NCBI RefSeq assembly: GCF_012848175.1
Contig: NZ_CP051651.1
Coordinates: 434,001 to 498,000, forward strand
Reading direction: 5' to 3'
Length of the DNA stretch: 64,000 nt
From: Xanthomonas campestris pv. badrii
GTDB lineage: Bacteria > Pseudomonadota > Gammaproteobacteria > Xanthomonadales > Xanthomonadaceae
Shown here piece by piece: positions 56,076-64,000 of the stretch. How positions within the stretch are numbered: position 1 is the stretch's first letter; every line of letters starts with the position of its first letter. The notes under the pieces are model-generated. The model ran no database searches. It saw nothing but the letters and a program-made list of their open reading frames with translations, and was not told the origin of the DNA. The position numbers and the translations under genes were made by a program.

Positions 56076-57803
56076 GTGAACGCGGTTGCCGTCGATCCAA
56101 TTGAGCATCGAAGCGCGGAGATGCGCATCGTCGAAGCGCTGCTTGAACGTCGCCGTCTGAAGGACACCGATCTGCTGCGCGCGCGTCAGCTGCAGGCCGA
56201 ATCGGGCATGGGCCTGCTGTCCCTGCTCGGCCGTCTGGGCCTGGTGTCCGAACGCGATCACGCAGAGACCTGCGCCGACGTGCTCGGCCTGCCGTTGGTG
56301 GACGCGCGCCAACTCGGCGACACGCCGCCGGAAATGCTGCCCGAAGTGCAGGGGCTGTCGCTGCGCTTTCTCAAACAATTCCATCTATGCCCGGTGGGCG
56401 AACGCGATGGCCGGCTGGAGCTGTGGATCGCCGACCCATACGACGATTACGCCATCGATGCGGTCCGTCTTGCTACCGGCTGTGCCTTGTTCCTGCAGGT
56501 TGGCCTGCGCTCGGAAATCGACGATCTGATCGAGCGTTGGTACGGCCAGGGCCGCAGCGCGATGGGCACCATCGTCGAAACCGCCGATGGCGATGCCAAC
56601 AGCAGCGACGACATCGAGGCCTTGCGCGACCTGGCCTCCGAAGCGCCGGTGATCCGGCTGGTGAATCTGGTGATCCAGCACGCGGTGGAACTGCGCGCCT
56701 CCGACATCCATATCGAACCGTTCGAAAGCCGGCTGAAGGTGCGCTATCGCGTGGACGGCGTGCTGGTGGAAGGCGAAAGCCCGCCGGCCAAGCTCACTGC
56801 CGCGGTGATCAGCCGCATCAAGATCATGGCCAAGCTCAACATCGCCGAACGCCGCCTGCCGCAGGATGGACGCATCATGTTGCGCGTGCAGGGCAAGGAG
56901 CTGGACCTGCGCGTCAGCACCGTGCCCACCGCGCATGGCGAAAGCGTGGTGATGCGTCTGCTGGACCGTGAAACGGTGGTGTTCGACTTCTACAAGCTCG
57001 GCTTCACCGAACAATTCCTGCCGCAGTTCCGCAAGGTGCTGGAGCAGCCGCACGGCATCATGCTGGTCACCGGGCCCACCGGCTCGGGCAAGACCACCAC
57101 GCTCTACACCGCGTTGAGCCAGCTCAACACCGCCGACGTCAAGATCATCACCGTCGAAGACCCGGTGGAGTACCAGATCGAAGGCATCAACCAGATCCAG
57201 GCCAAGCCGCAGATCGGGCTGGATTTTGCCAATGCCCTGCGCAGCATCGTGCGCCAGGACCCGGACATCATCATGATCGGCGAAATGCGCGATCTGGAAA
57301 CCGCGCGTATCGCGATCCAGTCCGCGCTCACCGGCCACTTGGTGCTGTCCACGCTGCACACCAACAATGCTGCTGGTGGCATCACCCGCCTGCTGGACAT
57401 GGGCGTGGAGGATTACCTGCTCACCTCCACCATCAACGGCATCCTGGCGCAGCGCCTGGTGCGCAAGCTCGATCTGGCCAACGCCGAGCGCTATGCCGCA
57501 TCGCCGGAGGAGATCGAACGCTTCAACCTGCGCCGCCTGCAGCCCGATGGCGAGATCTTCCTGTATCGCCCGCGTCCCACCGCGGCGGCGCCGACCGGGT
57601 ATCTGGGACGCACCACCATCGTCGAATTCCTGGTGATGAACGACGAACTGCGCCGCGCGGTGATGCGCCGCGCCGGCATGGGCGAGATCGAGCAACTGGC
57701 GCGCCAGGCCGGCATGCGCACCATGTACGAAGACGGCCTGTCCAAGGCCCTGCGTGGCGAAACCACCATCGAGGAAGTCCTGCGCGTCACGGAGGATGCG
57801 TGA
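56076..57803 (+). CDS. xpsE: T2SS ATPase GspE (XpsE)
   Basis: This cytoplasmic ATPase powers the type II pseudopilus. It has an N-terminal N1 domain that binds GspL (RSAEMRIVEALLERRRLKD), an N2 domain, and a RecA-like core with Walker A GPTGSGKTT (Lys339 in this numbering), an Asp box and MIGEMRDLETA. The published X. campestris XpsE Walker lysine is, as I recall, Lys331; that numbering would place its start at 56100, which here is ATT and not a usual start. I therefore chose the GTG at 56076, which has GGAG six bases upstream; a GTG at 56064 is also in frame. The four-cysteine zinc motif found in many GspE proteins is missing. It is the first gene of the operon, as expected for xps and not for xcs. 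Confidence 0.92.
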   Translation: MNAVAVDPIEHRSAEMRIVEALLERRRLKDTDLLRARQLQAESGMGLLSLLGRLGLVSERDHAETCADVLGLPLVDARQLGDTPPEMLPEVQGLSLRFLKQFHLCPVGERDGRLELWIADPYDDYAIDAVRLATGCALFLQVGLRSEIDDLIERWYGQGRSAMGTIVETADGDANSSDDIEALRDLASEAPVIRLVNLVIQHAVELRASDIHIEPFESRLKVRYRVDGVLVEGESPPAKLTAAVISRIKIMAKLNIAERRLPQDGRIMLRVQGKELDLRVSTVPTAHGESVVMRLLDRETVVFDFYKLGFTEQFLPQFRKVLEQPHGIMLVTGPTGSGKTTTLYTALSQLNTADVKIITVEDPVEYQIEGINQIQAKPQIGLDFANALRSIVRQDPDIIMIGEMRDLETARIAIQSALTGHLVLSTLHTNNAAGGITRLLDMGVEDYLLTSTINGILAQRLVRKLDLANAERYAASPEEIERFNLRRLQPDGEIFLYRPRPTAAAPTGYLGRTTIVEFLVMNDELRRAVMRRAGMGEIEQLARQAGMRTMYEDGLSKALRGETTIEEVLRVTEDA

Positions 57804-57816
57804 TCGGTGGGGCGAC

Positions 57817-57984
57817 GGGACCGGGGACTTGTGCGGGACCGGGGACCGGGGACCGGGGACCCGGGAACAGCAAGGGCAGGGGTGCGGCGCGGTACATCGC
57901 ATGCGCTGACCAGCGCGCAGCCAAGTTGCAGTGCTGCACTGTGCTGCCTTTCCCGGGTCCCCGGTCCCCGGTCCCCGGTCCCGG
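57817..57984. repeat. Palindromic repeat element (GGGACC family) between xpsE and xpsF
   Basis: Heptad repeats GGGACCG/GGGGACC at 57835-57866 (with an outlying unit at 57817) are mirrored by their reverse complement at 57951-57983. The interior resembles that of the purL insertion at 37110-37248 in reverse orientation. The element fills the whole 196-base gap between two genes that are normally adjacent, and its right end lies 16 bases from the xpsF start. Confidence 0.78.
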
Positions 57985-57999
57985 CTCCGGTCACTCCTG

Positions 58000-59217
58000 A
58001 TGCCCCTCTACCGCTACAAGGCGCTCGACGCCCACGGCGAGATGCTCGATGGCCAGATGGAAGCGGCCAGCGATGCCGAGGTGGCGCTGCGGCTGCAGGA
58101 ACAAGGCCATCTGCCGGTGGAAACCCGCCTGGCCACCGGAGAAAACGACTCGCCGTCGTTGCGCATGCTGCTGCGCAAGAAACCGTTCGACAACGCGGCG
58201 CTGGTGCAGTTCACCCAACAGCTGTCCACCCTGATCGGCGCCGGGCAGCCGTTGGATCGAGCCCTGTCGATCCTGATGGACCTGCCCGACGACGACAAAA
58301 GCCGGCGCGTGATCGGCGATGTGCGCGACACCGTGCGCGGTGGCGCGCCGCTGTCCTCGGCACTGGAGCGCCAGCACGGGCTGTTTTCCAAGCTGTACAT
58401 CAACATGGTGCGCGCCGGCGAGGCCGGCGGCAGCATGCAGGACACCTTGCAACGGCTGGCCGATTACCTGGAACGCAGCCGTGCGCTCAAGGGTAAGGTC
58501 ATCAATGCGCTGATCTATCCGGCGATCCTGCTGGCGGTGGTGGGCTGCGCGCTGTTGTTCCTGCTTGGCTACGTGGTGCCGCAATTTGCGCAGATGTACG
58601 AGAGCCTGGATGTCGCCTTGCCGTGGTTCACTCAGGCGGTGCTGAGCGTGGGCCTGCTGGTGCGCGACTGGTGGATCGTGCTGGTGGTGGTGCCGGGCGT
58701 GCTGGGATTGTGGCTGGATCGCAAGCGTCGCAATGCGGCGTTCCGTGCGGCACTGGATGAATGGTTGTTGCGGCAGAAGGTGATCGGCAGCCTGATCGCA
58801 CGGCTGGAAACCGCACGGCTGACACGCACGCTGGGTACCTTGTTGCGCAATGGCGTACCGCTGCTGGCGGCGATCGGCATCGCACGCAACGTGATGTCCA
58901 ATACCGCGCTGGTCGAGGACGTGGCCACCGCTGCCGACGACGTCAAGAACGGCCACGGGCTGTCGATGTCGCTGGCGCGCGGCAAGCGGTTCCCGCGGCT
59001 GGCGTTGCAGATGATCCAGGTCGGCGAGGAATCCGGCGCCCTGGACACCATGCTGCTCAAGACCGCCGATACCTTCGAGCTGGAAACCGCGCAGGCCATC
59101 GATCGCGCACTGGCGGCGCTGGTGCCGTTGATCACCCTGGTGCTGGCCTCGGTGGTGGGGCTGGTCATCATTTCGGTGCTGGTACCGCTGTATGACCTCA
59201 CCAATGCGATCGGCTGA
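58000..59217 (+). CDS. xpsF: T2SS inner-membrane platform protein GspF (XpsF)
   Basis: This 405-residue polytopic protein is the centre of the inner-membrane platform. Two cytoplasmic GspF domains are separated by membrane helices (about residues 165-190, 215-235 and 375-400); conserved segments are FTQQLSTLIGAGQPLDRAL and MVRAGEAGGSMQDTLQRLA, repeated as TRTLGTLLRNGVPLLAAI and MIQVGEESGALDTML. The ATG at 58000 gives the standard N-terminus PLYRYKALDAHGE; the open frame upstream is translated repeat. It interacts with XpsE and XpsL. Confidence 0.94.
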   Translation: MPLYRYKALDAHGEMLDGQMEAASDAEVALRLQEQGHLPVETRLATGENDSPSLRMLLRKKPFDNAALVQFTQQLSTLIGAGQPLDRALSILMDLPDDDKSRRVIGDVRDTVRGGAPLSSALERQHGLFSKLYINMVRAGEAGGSMQDTLQRLADYLERSRALKGKVINALIYPAILLAVVGCALLFLLGYVVPQFAQMYESLDVALPWFTQAVLSVGLLVRDWWIVLVVVPGVLGLWLDRKRRNAAFRAALDEWLLRQKVIGSLIARLETARLTRTLGTLLRNGVPLLAAIGIARNVMSNTALVEDVATAADDVKNGHGLSMSLARGKRFPRLALQMIQVGEESGALDTMLLKTADTFELETAQAIDRALAALVPLITLVLASVVGLVIISVLVPLYDLTNAIG

Positions 59218-59445
59218 GTGCAATGACCCGCACCGCTGCGTTGCCGTCAGCCGGACCCAAGCGGGGCTCGGCATCGGCAGGCATCGCTCGTACACTTCGG
59301 TGGCGCCACGCAGTGCGTTCAGCTGCGCAGCGTATTCACGACAACTTTCCGGTGACCGCGCGACACCCATGCGGGAACCAATGCAATGGTCGCCGTGTCA
59401 TCTGGTGGCGGCAGCATCCTTCATCGACGTGCAAGGAAATCGTTC
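59218..59445 (+). other. Gap between xpsF and xpsG, nothing recognised
   Basis: A 228-base interval in an otherwise tight operon. I see no gene, no hairpin of note and no known repeat. It could hold an extra promoter for the abundant major pseudopilin, but I cannot point to one. Confidence 0.4.
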
Positions 59446-59877
59446 ATGATCAAGCGTTCCATTACCCGCAGTCCGTCGCGTGCAGCCCAGGCCGGCATGA
59501 GCCTGCTGGAAATCATCATCGTCATCGTGCTGATCGGCGCGGTGTTGACCCTGGTGGGCAGCCGCGTGCTGGGCGGTGCCGACCGCGGCAAGGCCAACCT
59601 GGCCAAATCGCAGATCCAGACCCTGGCCGGCAAGATCGAGAATTTCCAGCTCGACACCGGCAAGTTGCCGGGCAAGCTCGACGACCTGGTCACCCAGCCC
59701 GGCGGCAGCAGCGGTTGGTTGGGCCCGTACGCCAAGCCGGCCGAACTCAACGACCCGTGGGGCCACACCATCGAATACCGCGTCCCCGGCGATGGCCAGC
59801 CGTTCGATCTGATGAGCCTGGGCAAGGACGGTCGCCCCGGTGGCAGCAGCTACGACGCGGACATCAAGTACCAGTAA
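59446..59877 (+). CDS. xpsG: T2SS major pseudopilin GspG (XpsG)
   Basis: This 143-residue main subunit of the pseudopilus has the cleavage site QAG|MSLLEIIIVIVL near residues 16-28 with Glu+5. The helix and the GspG C-terminal loop follow (LPGKLDDLVTQPGG, AELNDPWGHTIEYRVPGDGQPFDLMSLG is the usual Ca-binding region, split here by my reading into several motifs). The ATG at 59446 is 10 bases after AAGGAAA. The next gene starts 10 bases after its stop. Confidence 0.94.
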   Translation: MIKRSITRSPSRAAQAGMSLLEIIIVIVLIGAVLTLVGSRVLGGADRGKANLAKSQIQTLAGKIENFQLDTGKLPGKLDDLVTQPGGSSGWLGPYAKPAELNDPWGHTIEYRVPGDGQPFDLMSLGKDGRPGGSSYDADIKYQ

Positions 59878-59887
59878 GCCTTACGAC

Positions 59888-60397
59888 ATGCGCGTTGCGC
59901 GTCCGCCGTTGCGTTGCCCGCATGCAGTGGTCGGTTCTGGGGGCAGGCGCACGCGTGGCAGTTCGTTGCTGGAAATGTTGCTGGTCATTGCGTTGATCGC
60001 GATGGCCGGCGTACTGGCCGCCGCCGCATTGAACGGTGGTATCGACGGCATGCGGCTGCGCACTGCCGGCAAGGCGATCGCCTCGCAGTTGCGCCATACG
60101 CGCACCCAGGCGATTGCCACCGGCACGCCGCAGCGGTTTCTGATCGATCCGCAGCAGCGCCGCTGGGAAGCGCCTGGCGGCCATCACGGCGATCTTCCGG
60201 CGTCGTTGCAGGTGCGTTTCACCGGCGCGCGCCAGGTGCAATCGCGGGAAGATCAAGGCGCCATCCAGTTCTTCCCCGATGGGGCATCCACGGGTGGCCG
60301 GATCGACCTGCAGGTCAAGGACGCGCGCTGGCGCGTGGACGTGGGCTGGATCACCGGCGAAGTACGTTCCGGACCGTTGCGGACGCCAGCGCCATGA
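59888..60397 (+). CDS. xpsH: T2SS minor pseudopilin GspH (XpsH)
   Basis: This 169-residue minor pseudopilin has the leader RRTRG|SSLLEMLLVIALIAM, with Glu+5 and an unusually long leader before it (about 33 residues). It has the FimT/GspH-like head. The start at 59888 is used; an earlier in-frame ATG at 59840 would overlap xpsG. It overlaps xpsI by 4 bases. Confidence 0.86.
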   Translation: MRVARPPLRCPHAVVGSGGRRTRGSSLLEMLLVIALIAMAGVLAAAALNGGIDGMRLRTAGKAIASQLRHTRTQAIATGTPQRFLIDPQQRRWEAPGGHHGDLPASLQVRFTGARQVQSREDQGAIQFFPDGASTGGRIDLQVKDARWRVDVGWITGEVRSGPLRTPAP

Positions 60398-60810
60398 AGC
60401 GTCAAGGCGGTTACACCCTGATCGAAGTCATCGTCGCCTTCGCGTTGCTGGCGCTGGCGCTGAGCCTGTTGCTGGGATCGTTGTCCGGTGCGGCGCGCCA
60501 GGTACGTGCGGCCGATGAAAGCACGCGCGCCACCTTGCACGCGCAGTCGTTGCTGGCCGTGCAGGGGATCGAAAAACCACTGGTGCCCGAGCAGCAGCAG
60601 GGCACCTTCGAAAACGGGCACTTCCGCTGGTCGATGGACGTGCGCCCCTATGACGAGCCGCGGCGCAATCCGCAGGCGCCAGTCGCGCCGGGCGGGCATC
60701 GCCTGCTGCAGCTGACCCTGGTGGTGCGTTGGGGCGAAGCGGCCAACCAAGTGCTGCAATGGCGCACCTTGCGCCTGGTTGCGGCCAGCGCGCAGGACGG
60801 GACGCTGTGA
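60394..60810 (+). CDS. xpsI: T2SS minor pseudopilin GspI (XpsI)
   Basis: This 138-residue minor pseudopilin has the cleavage site RQGG|YTLIEVIVAFALLALAL near the N-terminus and a small periplasmic head. The ATG at 60394 overlaps the xpsH stop by 4 bases. Its stop (TGA, 60808-60810) overlaps the GTG start of xpsJ. Confidence 0.87.
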   Translation: MKRQGGYTLIEVIVAFALLALALSLLLGSLSGAARQVRAADESTRATLHAQSLLAVQGIEKPLVPEQQQGTFENGHFRWSMDVRPYDEPRRNPQAPVAPGGHRLLQLTLVVRWGEAANQVLQWRTLRLVAASAQDGTL

Positions 60811-61442
60811 GCCGGTCGCGCAGCGCAGGCTTTACCTTGATCGAGGTGTTGCTGGCCACGATGTTGCTGGTCGGCGGGCTGACGCTGGCCTTTGCCACCT
60901 TGCGCTCGGCCAGCGCGGTGAGCCAGCGCGGCGAAGCGATCGCACAGCGCAGCGAGCGCGTACGTGCGGTGGAAGAATTCCTGCGCCGACGGCTGGCGGC
61001 CGCGTTGCCGCTGGCCATGGGCATCGATCCGCAGAGCCAGCAGCCGATGCTGTTCATCGGCGAGCCGCAGCGCATGCGCTTTGCCGCCGACATCCCGGAT
61101 TACCTGGGCCGCGGCGGACCGTATCTGCACGACCTGTCGGTGGCCGGCGATGGCGAGCAACGCCGCCTGCAGATTGCGCTGACCATGTTGCAATCGGGCA
61201 AGTCGATCGAAGAAGGCACCGCCTTGCCGCCGGAGACGCTGGCCGACGGCGTGCAGCAGGTGAGCTTCCGGTATCGCGGCAGGGACCCGCAAAATGGCCG
61301 CCTGAGCGCGTGGCTGCCGCAGTGGGAATGGCATGACCGGCTCCCGCTGATGGTGCGCATCGAGATCCGCAGCAACGATGCGCCGTGGCCGCCGGTGGTG
61401 GTGGCGCTGCCGCAATCCAGCAACCCGGGAGCGGGGCAATGA
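60807..61442 (+). CDS. xpsJ: T2SS minor pseudopilin GspJ (XpsJ)
   Basis: This 211-residue minor pseudopilin has the leader [19 protein letters not shown]. The start is GTG at 60807, overlapping the xpsI stop (GTGA); a longer open frame from 60729 would cover xpsI. The head has the GspJ-type strands ([18 protein letters not shown]). It overlaps xpsK by 4 bases. Confidence 0.85.
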   Translation: MSRSRSAGFTLIEVLLATMLLVGGLTLAFATLRSASAVSQRGEAIAQRSERVRAVEEFLRRRLAAALPLAMGIDPQSQQPMLFIGEPQRMRFAADIPDYLGRGGPYLHDLSVAGDGEQRRLQIALTMLQSGKSIEEGTALPPETLADGVQQVSFRYRGRDPQNGRLSAWLPQWEWHDRLPLMVRIEIRSNDAPWPPVVVALPQSSNPGAGQ

Positions 61443-62290
61443 GCCGGGCGCGCGGTGCCGCGCTGGTGCTGGTGTTGTGGCTGATCGCGTTGCTCACCGC
61501 GATGATCGGCGCATTCGCGCTGACCGCACGTGTGGAAGCCCTGCAGGGCAGCATGCTGCGCAATGGCGCGCAAGCTCAGGAATATGCGCGTGCCGGCCTG
61601 GAATACGCCCTCTGGCGCCTGCAAAACACCGACACCCAGGCGCGCTGGCGCGCGGATGGCCGGCGCTATCGTTGGCGGATGGACGATGCCACGGTGGAAA
61701 TCCGCATCACCGATGAAAGCGGCAAGGTGGATCTGAACATGGCCGAGCCGGCGCTGCTGGCTGGGTTGGTGCGTGCAGTCGGCGGCGAACAGGGCCGCGA
61801 TACGCGCATTGCCGGCGCCATCGTCGACTGGCGCGATGGCGATTCGCTGAGCCAACCCGGTGGCGGTGCGGAGGATCGCGATTATGCCGATGCCGGCCTG
61901 CCGTACGGCGCAAAGGACAGCCCGTTCGAAACCCTGGGCGAACTGCGCCTGGTGTTGGGCATGGACAGCGAGCTGTATCGCAAGCTGCTGCCCAACATCA
62001 CCTTGTACAGCGGGCGCTCGCGTCCGGAAGCGCGCTTTGCGCCTGGCCCGGTGTTGACCGCGATGGGGCTGGATGCGCAGCAACTGCTGGCCCAGCGTGA
62101 CGCGCCGCTGGGTTTGCCGGGCAGCGAGGCGACGGTCGGTGGCTCTGACACTTATAGTGTCGAGAGCCGGGCGCGACTGAGTCAGGGACGCGAGGCTGTA
62201 TTGCGGGCGGTGGTGTCCACCAGCGCGTCTGCCTTGCCGGGATCGGCCTATACCGTGTTGCGTTGGGAAGAGGGAGCAGCAGTGCAATGA
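61439..62290 (+). CDS. xpsK: T2SS minor pseudopilin GspK (XpsK)
   Basis: This 283-residue minor pseudopilin has the N-terminal leader [20 protein letters not shown], again without Glu+5 as is normal for GspK. It has the SAM-like region around [18 protein letters not shown]. The ATG at 61439 overlaps xpsJ by 4 bases and its end overlaps xpsL by 4 bases. Confidence 0.87.
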   Translation: MSRARGAALVLVLWLIALLTAMIGAFALTARVEALQGSMLRNGAQAQEYARAGLEYALWRLQNTDTQARWRADGRRYRWRMDDATVEIRITDESGKVDLNMAEPALLAGLVRAVGGEQGRDTRIAGAIVDWRDGDSLSQPGGGAEDRDYADAGLPYGAKDSPFETLGELRLVLGMDSELYRKLLPNITLYSGRSRPEARFAPGPVLTAMGLDAQQLLAQRDAPLGLPGSEATVGGSDTYSVESRARLSQGREAVLRAVVSTSASALPGSAYTVLRWEEGAAVQ

Positions 62291-63408
62291 CCGCATGGCG
62301 GGATACCTTGGGTCGTATCGGCGTACGCGCCATGCCGGGAGCCGGAGGCTTCTGGCGTTGGTGGCAGCACTCGCTGCTGGCGTGGTTGCCGCAGCGCTGG
62401 CAATGGCAGTTGGGCCTGTCGCAGGCGCGTCTGCTGCTGCAGCTCGACGGAGAGACCCTGCACCTGGTGCGCCAGCGCGATCACAGCCGCGAGGCGATCG
62501 CCAGCCTGCCCTGGCCGGTGCAGCCGCAGGAAGTCAACGCCGTGCTGCCGACCGCGCTGGACGGACTGCCGCGGCATTGGCTGCTGCCGGCCGCACACAC
62601 CTTGCGGCGCCCCTTGCGCCTGCCGGCCGCTGCTGCGGCGCGGCTGCAGGATGTGGCGCGCTTTGAGATCGACCGGCAAACCCCGTTCACCGCCGACCAG
62701 GTGTATTTCGATGCACGCGTGCTCGACGTGCGCGAAGACGGCCAGCTCGATGCCGAACTGGTGGTGGTGCCGCGGCGCATGATCGATGGCCCGGCCGGTG
62801 TGCCCGATGCCTGGGCCACAGCCTTGTCCGGCATCGACGTGGCCGATGCGCAGGGCGCGCCGCTGGGCGTGAACCTGCTGCCGCCGGCACGCCGCCTGCG
62901 CCGCAGCGACCCGATGCAGCGCTGGAACCTGATGCTTGCCGCCACCGCCTTGGTGTTGCTGGCGGTAGCCGGCTGGCTGCTGCTGGACAATCGCCGCCAG
63001 GCCGCCGCCGACCTGCGCGCCAAGGTACAGGCCAATGCCGCGCGCGCGCGCCAGGTGGCCGCCGAACGCCAGCAGCTGATGGACCTGGTCGAAGGCGCCA
63101 ACTTCTTCCAGAAACAACGCGCCACGCGCCCGACTTCGGTGGAGATCTGGGACGAGCTGAGCCGGCGTCTGCCGGGCGGTACCTATCTGGAAAAATTCTC
63201 GGTCGAAGGCGGGCAATTGCAATTGATCGGCTTGAGCAACGAAGCTTCCTCGCTGGTGCGGCGTCTGGAAGGCTCGCCGCTGTGGCGCACGCCTTCGTTG
63301 ACCGGCGTGCTGCAAAGCGATGCCGGCCGCAACGTCGATCGCTTCACCATCACCGCCGAGCTGGCCGGCCCGGATGCGAAGGAGGCGGCCGATGCCACGC
63401 AACGTTAA
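62287..63408 (+). CDS. xpsL: T2SS inner-membrane protein GspL (XpsL)
   Basis: This 373-residue bitopic protein has a cytoplasmic actin-like domain to about residue 205. One membrane helix (about 215-234, [19 protein letters not shown]) is followed by a coiled-coil-prone segment ([18 protein letters not shown]) and a ferredoxin-like periplasmic domain ([20 protein letters not shown]). It recruits XpsE to the membrane. It overlaps xpsM by 17 bases. Confidence 0.88.
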   Translation: MTAWRDTLGRIGVRAMPGAGGFWRWWQHSLLAWLPQRWQWQLGLSQARLLLQLDGETLHLVRQRDHSREAIASLPWPVQPQEVNAVLPTALDGLPRHWLLPAAHTLRRPLRLPAAAAARLQDVARFEIDRQTPFTADQVYFDARVLDVREDGQLDAELVVVPRRMIDGPAGVPDAWATALSGIDVADAQGAPLGVNLLPPARRLRRSDPMQRWNLMLAATALVLLAVAGWLLLDNRRQAAADLRAKVQANAARARQVAAERQQLMDLVEGANFFQKQRATRPTSVEIWDELSRRLPGGTYLEKFSVEGGQLQLIGLSNEASSLVRRLEGSPLWRTPSLTGVLQSDAGRNVDRFTITAELAGPDAKEAADATQR

Positions 63409-64000
63409 ACGCGACCGCTGGATCGCGTTGGGCCTGCTGTTGCTGGTGCTGGGCGTGGCATATCTGGTGCTGGTGCACCCGTGGTTCACCCAGCCGATGA
63501 TCGCCGTGCAGGACGAACTGCAAGCGCTGCGCGAGCGCGAGCTGCGCGTGCGTGTGCAGCTGCAGCAGGCACCGGAAGTCAGCAAACGGCTGCAGCAGGC
63601 GCGCCAGACCCTGGAAAGCCGCCCCGGCTTCCTGCCGGAAACCTCCGCCGAGCTGGCCTCGGCCGGACTGGTGCAGCGGCTGGAACGCGCGGTGGTGGAA
63701 GCCAGCCCCGGCAACCGCAGCTGCGCCATCAGCAACCGCTCGCCGCTGCAGCCGGAAAGCAAGGACCGCTTCACCCGCGTGGCGGTGCAGGTGCGCCTGC
63801 GCTGCGGCACCCCGGAGCTGGCTTCGGTGCTGTACAGCCTGGAAAACGGCACCCCGCGCCTGTTCGTGGACAATCTCAACGTGATGGCGCAGCGCTACCA
63901 ACTCTCGCCCAACGAAAGCGGCAACGGCCTGGATATCGCCTTCGAACTGGCCGGCTATCTGCGCCCGGGCGCCAGCGCCGCGCCGTTGAACACCGATGCC
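63392..64000 (+). CDS. xpsM: T2SS inner-membrane protein GspM (XpsM), cut by window end
   Basis: The first 203 codons are present with no stop before the window ends. One membrane helix (about residues 11-28, ALGLLLLVLGVAYLVLVH) is followed by a coiled coil (ELQALRERELRVRVQLQQ) and a periplasmic domain of the GspM type II fold. The start ATG at 63392 lies within the xpsL end. In other xps operons GspN and the secretin GspD follow. Confidence 0.85.
   Translation, partial: MPRNVKRDRWIALGLLLLVLGVAYLVLVHPWFTQPMIAVQDELQALRERELRVRVQLQQAPEVSKRLQQARQTLESRPGFLPETSAELASAGLVQRLERAVVEASPGNRSCAISNRSPLQPESKDRFTRVAVQVRLRCGTPELASVLYSLENGTPRLFVDNLNVMAQRYQLSPNESGNGLDIAFELAGYLRPGASAAPLNTDA

Overview
The window is a GC-rich chromosomal segment from a plant-associated gammaproteobacterium, almost certainly a Xanthomonas. 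The evidence is two complete-looking type II secretion (T2SS) gene sets of the Xcs and Xps layouts, a GlcNAc carbohydrate-utilisation locus with TonB-dependent transporters (TBDTs) in the NagQ-NagP-NagR-NagB-II-NagA arrangement, and XadA/XadB-like trimeric autotransporters. I saw no rRNA or tRNA gene, CRISPR array, prophage or transposase.

Layout. 1-4275: the 3' half of an xcs-type T2SS operon (GspI-J-K-L-M-N), tightly overlapping genes. 4276-5001: a regulatory region with a perfect 20-bp LacI-type palindrome, a sigma70-like promoter and DasR/NagR(GntR)-like half sites. 5002-14490: TBDT, GH2 beta-galactosidase, GH89 alpha-N-acetylglucosaminidase and an HGSNAT/DUF5009-type transmembrane acetyltransferase. 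14648-20036: nagQ, nagP, nagR, nagB-II, nagA. 20037-20735: structured intergenic DNA with a dispersed repeat, a 17-bp hairpin and a second NagR-type palindrome. 20736-23405: second TBDT. Together these genes would take up an amino-sugar oligosaccharide through the outer membrane, trim it in the periplasm, import GlcNAc by NagP and convert GlcNAc-6-P to fructose-6-P. The GlcNAc kinase is not in the window.

23517-34015 is housekeeping: cca, valS, holC, a small membrane protein and pepA on the minus strand, divergent from lptF-lptG; then an RDD membrane protein (minus) and xerD (plus). 34260-39446 carries a lipobox-bearing DsbC-like protein and purL. purL contains two in-frame insertions of palindromic repeat DNA belonging to two families; other copies lie between valS and holC and between xpsE and xpsF.

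39447-55945 is a duplicated surface module: trimeric autotransporter, S8 protease, trimeric autotransporter, S8 protease (xadB-like, protease, xadA-like, protease). The last ~696 bp of the two adhesin genes differ at a single base and diverge at the stop codon, which points to recent gene conversion. 56076-64000 is the 5' part of the xps T2SS operon (GspE-F-G-H-I-J-K-L and a truncated M). The window therefore holds parts of both T2SSs plus candidate secreted substrates beside the Xps system.
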